A DNA stretch of 64,000 bases. Origin: Vibrio salilacus. GTDB taxonomy: Bacteria; Pseudomonadota; Gammaproteobacteria; Enterobacterales; Vibrionaceae. The notes beneath the pieces are model-generated. The model was not told where the DNA came from. It did not search any database and saw nothing but the letters and a program-made list of their open reading frames with translations. A program made the position numbers and the translations under genes. Below are positions 26,756 to 34,411 of the stretch, one piece after another (the first letter of the stretch is position 1; every line of letters begins with the position of its first letter). The stretch covers positions 1 through 64,000 of the forward strand of contig NZ_NIVQ01000004.1 of assembly GCF_002811245.1 (NCBI RefSeq), in the 5' to 3' direction.

Positions 26756-28000
26756 ATGGCAATTCTACAAATTGGTGCAGGCGGCGTTGGCTGGGTAGTT
26801 GCACATAAAGCCGCGCAAAACAACGACGTTCTGGGTGATATCACCATTGCATCACGAACCGTGGGCAAATGTGAAAAAATCATTGAATCTATTCAGAATA
26901 AAAATAACCTGAAAGATCCATCGAAGAAATTAGAAGCTCGTGCAGTCAATGCCGATGACGTTGACTCTCTCGTTGCTCTTATTAAAGAAGTTCAGCCTGA
27001 TCTTGTGATCAACGCAGGTCCTCCATGGGTCAACATGTCAATCATGGAAGCGTGTTACCAATCTAAGGTATCGTACCTAGATACTTCGGTTGCAGTCGAC
27101 TTGTGCAGCGAAGGCCAACAAGTACCACAAGCGTACGACTGGCAATGGGGCTACCGCGAGAAGTTCGAACAAGCAGGCATCACTGGTATTCTAGGAGCTG
27201 GTTTCGATCCGGGCGTAGTATCCGTATTTGCCGCTTATGCTGTGAAACATTTGTTTGATGAAATCGATACTATTGACGTCATGGATGTTAACGCTGGCGA
27301 CCACGGCAAGAAGTTCGCGACTAACTTTGACCCAGAAACCAATATGTTAGAGATCCAAGGCGACTCTTTCTACTGGGAAAATGGCGAGTGGAAACAAGTG
27401 CCTTGTCATTCTCGTATGCTTGAGTTTGATTTCCCGAACTGTGGTTCGCACAAAGTTTACTCAATGGCACATGACGAAGTGCGTTCAATGCAAGAGTTTA
27501 TTCCGGCAAAACGTATCGAGTTCTGGATGGGGTTTGGTGACCGTTACCTAAACTATTTCAATGTAATGCGTGATATCGGCCTGCTAAGCCCTGAGCCGCT
27601 CACACTACACGACGGTACCGTGGTTCAGCCGCTACACGTTTTGAAAGCACTGCTTCCAGACCCAACATCTCTTGCGCCGGGTTATACAGGCTTAACGTGC
27701 ATTGGTACCTGGGTTCAAGGTAAGAAAGACGGCAAGGAGCGCAGCGTATTTATCTACAACAACGCTGATCATGAAGTGGCATATGAAGACGTTGAGCACC
27801 AAGCGATCTCTTACACCACTGGTGTTCCTGCGATCACGGCGGCACTACAATTTTTCCGCGGCAAGTGGGCAGATAAAGGCGTGTTCAACATGGAACAGCT
27901 AGACCCAGATCCGTTCTTAGAAACGATGCCTGCTATCGGCCTAGATTGGCACGTACAAGAGCTAGAACCGAGTCAACCTGTGATCCACAAGTTGAAATAA
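26756..28000 (+). CDS. Carboxynorspermidine dehydrogenase
   Basis: This 414-residue enzyme belongs to the saccharopine dehydrogenase-like family: an N-terminal Rossmann motif (ILQIGAGGVGWVVAHKAA), INAGPPWVNMSIMEAC and a central substrate domain (GILGAGFDPGVVSVFAAY). It condenses 1,3-diaminopropane with aspartate semialdehyde and reduces the imine with NADPH to carboxynorspermidine. It lies between the enzyme that makes diaminopropane and the decarboxylase that finishes the pathway, which supports norspermidine rather than lysine metabolism. Confidence 0.92.
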   Translation: MAILQIGAGGVGWVVAHKAAQNNDVLGDITIASRTVGKCEKIIESIQNKNNLKDPSKKLEARAVNADDVDSLVALIKEVQPDLVINAGPPWVNMSIMEACYQSKVSYLDTSVAVDLCSEGQQVPQAYDWQWGYREKFEQAGITGILGAGFDPGVVSVFAAYAVKHLFDEIDTIDVMDVNAGDHGKKFATNFDPETNMLEIQGDSFYWENGEWKQVPCHSRMLEFDFPNCGSHKVYSMAHDEVRSMQEFIPAKRIEFWMGFGDRYLNYFNVMRDIGLLSPEPLTLHDGTVVQPLHVLKALLPDPTSLAPGYTGLTCIGTWVQGKKDGKERSVFIYNNADHEVAYEDVEHQAISYTTGVPAITAALQFFRGKWADKGVFNMEQLDPDPFLETMPAIGLDWHVQELEPSQPVIHKLK

Positions 28001-28033
28001 GAACGTCATTTCTCTTATTTGAAATCTAAATGT

Positions 28034-28057
28034 AAGCCGATGCACCTGCGTCGGCTT
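28034..28057 (+). terminator. Intercistronic hairpin before nspC
   Basis: A 7-bp AAGCCGA/TCGGCTT stem with an inner GCA/TGC lies in the 114-nt gap before nspC. Only a weak T-rich tail follows, so it may attenuate rather than stop transcription. Confidence 0.5.
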
Positions 28058-28114
28058 TGTTCGATTTTATATTGATAGTGCCTTCGTTTACGCGAGGGAG
28101 CTTAAGGTATTTAA

Positions 28115-29248
28115 ATGCAACACAACCAACTTAAAACTCCGTACTTCATGATCAATGAAGATAAGTTGATAGAGAACCTAAAGAAAGCCAAACAACTCAA
28201 AGAGATCTCTGGCGTCAAGCTTGTTCTGGCGCTGAAATGCTTCTCAACTTGGGGAGTATTTGACATCATCAAGCCATATTTAGATGGCACCACGAGTTCG
28301 GGCCCGTTTGAAGTCAAGCTTGGCCATGAAACCTTTGGTGGTGAAACACACGCTTATAGTGTCGGTTACAGTGAAGATGACGTGCGTGAAGTGGCAGACA
28401 TTTGCGATAAAATGATCTTTAACTCACAGTCTCAACTCGCAGCGCACCGTCACATTGTGGAAGGTAAAGCATCGATTGGCCTTCGTTTGAACCCAGGCGT
28501 GAGCTATGCGGGGCAAGATTTAGCCAATCCCGCACGTCAGTTCTCTCGCCTTGGGGTACAGGCTGATCACATCAAGCCTGAAATTTTTGACGGTATAGAT
28601 GGCGTGATGTTTCACATGAACTGTGAGAACAAAGATGTCGATGCGTTTATTGGCTTGCTCGATTCCATCTCACAGCAGTTTGGTGAGTATTTAGATAAAC
28701 TTGATTGGGTCAGCATGGGCGGCGGTGTCTTCTTTACTTGGCCTGGATACGATATCAGCAAGCTTGGTTTAGCGCTGAAAGCGTTCGCTGAAAAACACGG
28801 CGTGCAAATGTATCTAGAGCCGGGCGAAGCTATTATCACTAAGACCACCGATCTGGTCGTAACGGTGGTTGATGTGGTTGAAAATGTGAAGAAAACGGCA
28901 ATTGTTGACTCAGCCACTGAAGCACATCGTTTAGATACTCTGATTTATAATGAGCCGGCTTCGATTCTAGAAGCGTGTGATAATGGTGAACACGAGTACG
29001 TTATCGGCTCATGCTCATGTTTGGCGGGTGACCAGTTCTGTGTGGCGAATTTTGATCAGCCATTAGAAATCGGTCAACGTCTGCACATTCTTGATAGCGC
29101 TGGTTACACCATGGTGAAACTAAACTGGTTTAACGGTCTACGCATGCCGTCGGTTTACTGTGAACGTTCAAGCGGTGAGATTCAAAAGCTTAACCAGTTT
29201 GACTACGCTGATTTTAAGCGTTCGTTATCGCAGTGGTCTGTGACATAA
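28115..29248 (+). CDS. nspC: Carboxynorspermidine decarboxylase
   Basis: This 377-residue fold-III (alanine-racemase-fold) PLP decarboxylase converts carboxynorspermidine to norspermidine, a polyamine that acts as a biofilm signal in Vibrio. The PLP lysine is Lys41 in [23 protein letters not shown] and [11 protein letters not shown] are the C-terminal catalytic region. AAGG precedes ATG 28115. It is the third pathway gene, so the window holds the complete route from aspartate semialdehyde. Confidence 0.94.
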   Translation: MQHNQLKTPYFMINEDKLIENLKKAKQLKEISGVKLVLALKCFSTWGVFDIIKPYLDGTTSSGPFEVKLGHETFGGETHAYSVGYSEDDVREVADICDKMIFNSQSQLAAHRHIVEGKASIGLRLNPGVSYAGQDLANPARQFSRLGVQADHIKPEIFDGIDGVMFHMNCENKDVDAFIGLLDSISQQFGEYLDKLDWVSMGGGVFFTWPGYDISKLGLALKAFAEKHGVQMYLEPGEAIITKTTDLVVTVVDVVENVKKTAIVDSATEAHRLDTLIYNEPASILEACDNGEHEYVIGSCSCLAGDQFCVANFDQPLEIGQRLHILDSAGYTMVKLNWFNGLRMPSVYCERSSGEIQKLNQFDYADFKRSLSQWSVT

Positions 29249-29262
29249 CGGGATAAAATAAC

Positions 29263-29290
29263 AAGAGAGCGTTCAATTCGCTCTCTTTGT
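29263..29290 (+). terminator. nspC terminator
   Basis: AAGAGAGCG/CGCTCTCTT stem with a 7-nt loop, then a T-rich tail that runs into the TGTTGTTGCAGTAT repeats. Confidence 0.8.
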
Positions 29291-29329
29291 TGTTGCAGTA
29301 TTGTTGTTGCAGTATTGTTGTTGCAGTAT
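29288..29329 (+). repeat. Three perfect 14-bp tandem repeats
   Basis: The unit TGTTGTTGCAGTAT occurs three times with no mismatch between the nspC terminator and the convergent ACT gene. It is noncoding and probably varies by slippage. Confidence 0.95.
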
Positions 29330-29345
29330 TCGCCTAATCGCGGTC

Positions 29346-29858
29346 TTAGCTTTCAACAATCACTCGGGTATCTTCGCTAAGAGACTCTAATTCGTTAGCG
29401 ACATCGTTGATGTCAACTTGCTGAGGAATGCGAATGGCTAAACTGGCAGTAAATAGACTCGAGCTGACGCCACCGCCTCCTGCGATAAAGACTCGTTGGC
29501 AGTCCATATCGAGAATACTGATGCCTTGGTCATCAAGGACGTGGGTAATTTCATTAACGATACCAGCCCTGTCGTTGGAATCGACTCTCATCTGATAGAT
29601 AGTATCGGCATTGTGATTTGTGGTATCTGAATCGGTAAATTGAACCATCAACTCTGGATGTGAGCTAAACGCCTCTTTCACGATATCCATATTGCTTGTC
29701 GGTAAATCAACTTTGATCACCGCGGCAACTTGGTCTTCAATAAAGTTAACTTTGCTGATAAGCCATTTACCACCATTTTCGTGAGTAATGGTCGCCAACT
29801 GTTTGATGGTTGTCGGGGTTGCTCGACCGACAAAGTTTACGATAAATGTACTGTTCAT
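29346..29858 (-). CDS. GcvR-like double ACT-domain protein
   Basis: This 170-residue protein is two ACT domains (about 3-80 and 88-165), with NFVGRATPTTIKQLATITHE and DSNDRAGIVNEITHVLDDQG as the paired ligand-binding edges. This is the plan of the GcvR group, which controls other regulators by binding amino acids rather than DNA. It differs from classical GcvR and its target is unknown. A consensus FNR site lies about 105 bp upstream, suggesting control by oxygen. Confidence 0.78.
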   Translation of the reverse strand: MNSTFIVNFVGRATPTTIKQLATITHENGGKWLISKVNFIEDQVAAVIKVDLPTSNMDIVKEAFSSHPELMVQFTDSDTTNHNADTIYQMRVDSNDRAGIVNEITHVLDDQGISILDMDCQRVFIAGGGGVSSSLFTASLAIRIPQQVDINDVANELESLSEDTRVIVES

Positions 29859-29963
29859 AGTGGGGCCTCCTAGCGCTGAAGTAGATATTGCAAGCCAATC
29901 TTTTCAGCGTCGAAAAACGGATTGGTGCCTAATCTCAGTGTAGAAGAGCTCAACGGCTAAGGT

Positions 29964-29977
29964 TTGATGTAAATCAA
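29964..29977. promoter_or_regulatory. FNR-type binding site
   Basis: TTGATGTAAATCAA is an exact match to the FNR consensus TTGAT-N4-ATCAA. It lies upstream of the leftward ACT gene, whose start is at 29858. Confidence 0.7.
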
Positions 29978-30069
29978 CTTTTAAACCTAATGCCTTGTCA
30001 GTCTTACCAATATTGTACCGCGAGCACAAAAAAGCGCCTTTCTTTAACTAAAATCTGTTGTTACGGCGA

Positions 30070-30978
30070 TCAGAAGGTGACCTTCATTTCTACACCGTAG
30101 AAAATATCGTCGTAGCTCGCGCCCGCATCAAGAGCAAATTTGGCTGCATCTTGGTTGCCAAACCAAGGCTTGCTGCTGTACTGAAACTCTGCACTGCCGC
30201 CCCAAGCACCACTGACCCAACCGTGAATATGCCCGACAGGGTTCAAGAAGAAGAGTGTGATATCGCCCATGGTTTCCGAACCCATGACTTCACCACCCGT
30301 ATTGACAATATCTTGCTCGGCTTCGAGCATCATTTCACCAACAATCGCACCGAAGAACGGCGTAATAAAGATATCTTGCCATGATGGAATTTCAGCAAAT
30401 GACTCTACACCATACTCCCAGAAGAAAGTCGACATGGTGGCAGAGTAGAGGAAGGATTCAAATTCGTTAAACCCAGCATGGCGTGCTGCCGTGTAATAGA
30501 CGCCACCAAAATAGGGATGCATAACGTAGTTGAGATAGTGTTCATCGCGATCCCAAACTGGGCCTGCGGTGACGTTGTCTTTCCATTTTGAGCCTAAACC
30601 ACTTAAGTTACGGTCTTCTTCATCCCATTTAGTGATAGATTCTGGCAGCAGTGTCATCAATCCGACCGTTGCGACGCTCAAACCTAAGATGGTGTAGGTT
30701 TGACCTTTTAAATAATCCCAATCCTTCTCCTCAGACATGGTCAAATATTTTGGCAAGTCTGGCGCATCTAATTTAAACGTGCTCTCAGTTAGACTTAGAG
30801 AATAAGGATCGCTGATATGATACTGATAGGAGTTGTGAAATACGCTGTCAGGTTGCGCTTGATCTACTTGATACGAAAGCTCAATATGTTGATTCGACTG
30901 ATAAACATTGGCATTAGCGTAAGTGCAAACTGACAACATTAAAGCGGAAATGCTTTTTTGGATCACGAAAGACTCCAT
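30070..30978 (-). CDS. DUF3943 family envelope protein
   Basis: This 302-residue protein has a signal peptide (about 1-23, ending TYANANVYQ) and a body matching DUF3943 in character: a hydrophobic segment TILGLSVATVGLMTLLP, HPYFGGVYYTAARHAGFNEF and FLYSATMSTFFWEYGVESFA, then FFLNPVGHIHGW. Alternating aromatic strands near the end suggest an outer-membrane or periplasmic location. ATG 30978 is preferred; the frame extends to 31002 only through a TTG. Function is unknown. Confidence 0.72.
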   Translation of the reverse strand: MESFVIQKSISALMLSVCTYANANVYQSNQHIELSYQVDQAQPDSVFHNSYQYHISDPYSLSLTESTFKLDAPDLPKYLTMSEEKDWDYLKGQTYTILGLSVATVGLMTLLPESITKWDEEDRNLSGLGSKWKDNVTAGPVWDRDEHYLNYVMHPYFGGVYYTAARHAGFNEFESFLYSATMSTFFWEYGVESFAEIPSWQDIFITPFFGAIVGEMMLEAEQDIVNTGGEVMGSETMGDITLFFLNPVGHIHGWVSGAWGGSAEFQYSSKPWFGNQDAAKFALDAGASYDDIFYGVEMKVTF

Positions 30979-31146
30979 CGTTATTATTTTTTTGACGGCC
31001 AAGTTTACAATTGTCCAACAAAGTCAGCATAATGGGAACTTGAAATTGTCTTAAATAAGAAATAGGGTTCATTTTTCACCAAAGCGCATGATTATTATCA
31101 GTTAAACTCTACAAATATGTGACGATTTCCCACAAAGGATATAACA

Positions 31147-32388
31147 ATGTTAAAGATAGCAATGCTCAGTACTGGGGAAGAGGTCCTTCACGGCGATATT
31201 GTTGACACCAACGCTGCTTGGTTGTCGCAACGCTTTTTTGAACATGGCTATAGTATGACCAAACGTTCAACCGTCGGTGATGAAATGACGGCGTTAATTG
31301 AAGAATTATTAATGCTCAGTTTTAACTGTGACATTGTGGTTGTGAATGGTGGACTAGGTCCAACCTCGGACGACTTAAGTGCTCAAGCGGCATCACTCGC
31401 GCTAGACACTGAACTTGTACTGTACCCCAAGTGGTTAGAGACATTAGAGGAATTTTTTGCTGCGCGCGGCATTATCATGCCTGAAAGTAATCGTAAGCAA
31501 GCGATGTTGCCTAAAGGCTCAATATTGTTAGAGAATCCTATCGGAACGGCATGTGGCTTTAAGCTCACGCTTAACGACTGTGATTTTTATTTTACGCCTG
31601 GCGTTCCCCGTGAATTTAAGCTCATGGTTGATCAGCAGGTGTTGCCTGACATTAAAGCGAGTCATCCACAAGTCACAGGACAAGATTGCAGCAAGCTTTA
31701 TACTTTCGGTACGTCGGAATCAGCACTCTCTGACAAACTCGACAAAATCAAACTGCCAACAGGTTATACGCTTGGTTATCGCTCCTACTTACCTTATATC
31801 GAAGTAAAATTGTTCGGTCCTAAAGAAGACTTGGATAACCGCGTCAAACTATTACAGATTATCTTTAAACTTATCGAAGAGCATGTAGTGAGCGTCGATG
31901 AGTCGATGCAAAAACATGTCGCGTATTTGATCCAAGAGAAAAAAATGTCTATTTCAACCGCTGAACAATCTACGTTTGGTGCACTTTCTCAGTGGATCCA
32001 GTCAAATGCTTTGGCGGCAGAATTTTGTGGTCATGGCTGGGTCTTAGGTGAGCGAATTGCGATTGGAGAACAAGCGGATGACAAGCTAGCGGCAGCATTG
32101 GCGTTGGTTGGCGCGACTAAGGACAAATGCGGCACCGATGTAGCGATTGTGACGGGGAAGGTTACAGATAATGCGTTCTGCGTTACCCTTGCTGCGCCAG
32201 AAGGTGAATGGGGGCAAACACTCACCTTGAACCGAAATTACTCCCGCGATGAGCAAGCATTGGTGATAACCACTGTCGCCGCCGATATGTTGCGTCGTTA
32301 TTTGAGCAAGAAACCAATGTTTGTCGGTTACAGCTCATTATCGAGAGTCAAAGAGATGTTCGTGCCTCGTAGTGTAATAAGTGAATAA
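31147..32388 (+). CDS. CinA-like protein (YfaY type)
   Basis: This 413-residue protein has the CinA layout: an N-terminal molybdopterin-binding-like domain (STGEEVLHGDIVDTNAAWL, VVNGGLGPTSDDLSAQAA, about 1-170), a middle domain, and a C-terminal nicotinamide-nucleotide amidase fold from about 250. The amidase active-site motif ESCTGG is replaced by AEQSTFGA, so deamidase activity is doubtful, as in E. coli YfaY. The N-terminal domain, related to ADP-ribose pyrophosphatase of CinA, looks intact. Confidence 0.82.
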   Translation: MLKIAMLSTGEEVLHGDIVDTNAAWLSQRFFEHGYSMTKRSTVGDEMTALIEELLMLSFNCDIVVVNGGLGPTSDDLSAQAASLALDTELVLYPKWLETLEEFFAARGIIMPESNRKQAMLPKGSILLENPIGTACGFKLTLNDCDFYFTPGVPREFKLMVDQQVLPDIKASHPQVTGQDCSKLYTFGTSESALSDKLDKIKLPTGYTLGYRSYLPYIEVKLFGPKEDLDNRVKLLQIIFKLIEEHVVSVDESMQKHVAYLIQEKKMSISTAEQSTFGALSQWIQSNALAAEFCGHGWVLGERIAIGEQADDKLAAALALVGATKDKCGTDVAIVTGKVTDNAFCVTLAAPEGEWGQTLTLNRNYSRDEQALVITTVAADMLRRYLSKKPMFVGYSSLSRVKEMFVPRSVISE

Positions 32389-32402
32389 AAATTCAGCTAG
32401 GG

Positions 32403-32428
32403 TAGTGTGACAAGTTTGTCAAACACTA
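32403..32428 (+). terminator. Hairpin after the CinA-like gene
   Basis: TAGTGT+GACAA pairs with TTGTC+ACACTA (AA bulge), followed by ACGGTTTTACG. The T-run is weak. It lies 15 nt past the stop. Confidence 0.5.
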
Positions 32429-32631
32429 ACGGTTTTACGTTCTGTAATAAGTGAATGAAAGCTCTTCTTATTACTCATCGAGCGATATAATTAATTTTTA
32501 TTCGAATTTCATATAATCGCTAACTGAATGATTTTTCATAGAAGACGTTTTCGTCTTTGATTTGCAACGTGCATTCGTCAGAATAACCTTTAAAATGACA
32601 ATTCGGTTTTCAATTACACAAGGAGGTTGGC

Positions 32632-32883
32632 ATGTTAAATCAGTCTAAGATTTTAGTTTGGTATCAAGTGGCTAGCCAGAAAGTTATTTTGGGTGAAGCA
32701 CTGAATAATCAGCACCAAGACTTGATTTCGAGATGGCGGAAGGCGCCTGAGGAGCCTCTCGCGACCGATTGCCTAGGGTACCGTCTTTCTTTGTATGATG
32801 ATGATGGCAGAGAGATTGGTGGTAAGTCAGTTTCTATGCTGACAGCCGATGAGTTTTTATCCGGTGTTCGTGTGCAGATATAA
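32632..32883 (+). CDS. Small protein of unknown function
   Basis: This 83-residue, mostly polar protein has no signal peptide or membrane segment and I do not recognise its family. It begins MLNQSKILVWYQVASQKV and has an acidic turn LYDDDGREIGG. It is likely real: AGGAGG (32621-32626) is a near-perfect Shine-Dalgarno 5 nt from the ATG, and a strong terminator starts at the stop codon. It forms its own transcription unit, convergent with the ribonucleotide reductase operon. Confidence 0.7.
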   Translation: MLNQSKILVWYQVASQKVILGEALNNQHQDLISRWRKAPEEPLATDCLGYRLSLYDDDGREIGGKSVSMLTADEFLSGVRVQI

Positions 32884-32912
32884 AAAAGGCCAGCGTCTCT
32901 GCTGGCCTTTTT
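32883..32912. terminator. Bidirectional terminator, small gene / yfaE
   Basis: A perfect 12-bp stem AAAAAGGCCAGC / GCTGGCCTTTTT with a GTCTCT loop, lying between convergent genes and working for both. Confidence 0.92.
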
Positions 32913-32918
32913 GAATGA

Positions 32919-33197
32919 TTATGCGCGCCTTTCTTTGAGCGTATATTTGACATCTTTGATTTCAATGTCAGATTTTGCTCGGCAAATGCACGGCAAAATC
33001 TCTTTTTCTTGAGTGTAAGCCATTGCAAAACCAACGTACTCAACTTCACCAGAAATCAAGGTGCAGCGACAAGCACCGCAATGCCCATCACGACAATTGT
33101 ATTCTGGCTGCAGCTCTGCCCGTTCTAGAGTTTCTAGAATGGTATTAGACGGGTGGGACTGAATCGTTGTAATTCCGTTAATTTTGATACTGGGCAT
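32919..33197 (-). CDS. yfaE: 2Fe-2S ferredoxin maintaining ribonucleotide reductase
   Basis: This 92-residue plant-type ferredoxin has the cluster motif C-x4-C-x2-C in NCRDGHCGACRCTL and the fourth Cys in ILPCICRA. YfaE delivers electrons to rebuild the diiron-tyrosyl radical of NrdB. It starts where nrdB ends (stop and start share one base, 33197), as expected for nrdA-nrdB-yfaE. Confidence 0.92.
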   Translation of the reverse strand: MPSIKINGITTIQSHPSNTILETLERAELQPEYNCRDGHCGACRCTLISGEVEYVGFAMAYTQEKEILPCICRAKSDIEIKDVKYTLKERRA

Positions 33198-34330
33198 TAC
33201 AGTTCGAAATCCTTAAAATCATCGGCGCGGACATCACTATCGATCTGGCCGACAAGATAAGATGAGATCTCTGCTTCTTGTGGCGCAACTTGGACGTTGT
33301 CTGATGATAACCACGCGTTAATCCAAGGAATTGGGTTAGACGTTGCTTCAGGGTAAGCCGTACCTAGGCCAACCGCTTGCATACGAATGTTGGTGATGTA
33401 TTCAACATACTGGCTAAGAATATCTTTGTTAAGGCCAATCATAGAGCCATCTTTGAATAGGTATTCTGCCCACTCTTTTTCTTGCTCAGCCGCGGCTTTA
33501 AACAGATCGAAACACTCTTGCTTACACTCTTCTGCAATCTGAATGAAAGCAAAGTCATCTTGTCCATTACGCAACAAGTTAATCATATGCTGCGTGCCAG
33601 TGAGGTGCAGCGCTTCATCGCGAGCGATAAGCTTGATTATTTTAGCATTGCCTTCCATCAATTCACGTTCAGCAAAAGCGAATGAACAAGCAAAACTCAC
33701 ATAGAAACGAATGGCTTCAAGTGCGTTGACTGACATCAGACACAGGTAAAGCTTCTTCTTAAGCCCATGCAGTGAAACCGTTACATCTTCACCGTTGATT
33801 TGGTGAGTGCCTTCACCATAGCGGTGGTAGTCGTTGGTCAGTTGAATAAGCTCATCGTAATAGCGAGAGATATCGTCAGCACGCTTTAGGATATGTTCGT
33901 TCTCAACAATGTCGTCAAACACCACACCCGGATCATTAACAATGTTACGGATAATGTGAGTGTATGAACGCGAGTGAATCGTTTCTGAGAACGACCAAGT
34001 TTCAATCCAAGTCTCGACTTCGGGCAATGAAACCAATGGCAATAGTGCAACGTTAGGGCTACGGCCTTGGATTGAATCCAACAACGTCTGGTATTTCAAG
34101 TTCGAGATGAAAATATGCTTTTCATGATCTGGAAGCTTGTTGTAGTCGATGCGATCACTTGAAACGTCGACTTCTTCTGGGCGCCAGAAGAAAGAAAGTT
34201 GCTTTTCGATCAACTTTTCAAAGATTTCAAATTTTTGTTGGTCGTAACGTGCCACGTTCACGGATTGACCTAAGAACATTGGTTCTTTTAATTGGTCATT
34301 TTTATTTCGATTAAAAGTACTGTAAGCCAT
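33197..34330 (-). CDS. nrdB: Class Ia ribonucleotide reductase, beta subunit
   Basis: This 377-residue subunit holds the diiron centre and the stable tyrosyl radical. The radical tyrosine is Tyr123 in [12 protein letters not shown] (Tyr122 in E. coli), and iron ligands are seen in [18 protein letters not shown] and [10 protein letters not shown]. The C-terminal tail, rich in acidic residues, docks to NrdA. It lies 81 nt downstream of nrdA in the same operon, with two hairpins between. Confidence 0.95.
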   Translation of the reverse strand: MAYSTFNRNKNDQLKEPMFLGQSVNVARYDQQKFEIFEKLIEKQLSFFWRPEEVDVSSDRIDYNKLPDHEKHIFISNLKYQTLLDSIQGRSPNVALLPLVSLPEVETWIETWSFSETIHSRSYTHIIRNIVNDPGVVFDDIVENEHILKRADDISRYYDELIQLTNDYHRYGEGTHQINGEDVTVSLHGLKKKLYLCLMSVNALEAIRFYVSFACSFAFAERELMEGNAKIIKLIARDEALHLTGTQHMINLLRNGQDDFAFIQIAEECKQECFDLFKAAAEQEKEWAEYLFKDGSMIGLNKDILSQYVEYITNIRMQAVGLGTAYPEATSNPIPWINAWLSSDNVQVAPQEAEISSYLVGQIDSDVRADDFKDFEL

Positions 34331-34350
34331 GATGCCTCAATTCCTTTTAT

Positions 34351-34409
34351 GCCCCTTAATCATAAGGGGCGAATAATTTTTTAAACCTGATAACCTGGAT
34401 AAGGTTATC
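34351..34409 (-). promoter_or_regulatory. Two hairpins in the nrdA-nrdB gap
   Basis: GCCCCTTA/TAAGGGGC (34351-34370) and GATAACC/GGTTATC (34389-34409) fill most of the gap. They may be RNA-processing or stability elements that set the NrdA:NrdB ratio. Neither is followed by a strong T-run. Confidence 0.45.
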
Positions 34410-34411
34410 GA

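Noticed and set aside
32373..32456. Direct repeat TGTAATAAGTGAAT (32373-32386 and 32443-32456)
   Set aside because: A 14-bp repeat over the end of the CinA-like gene; no transposase or target-site context, so it is more likely a small chance duplication.
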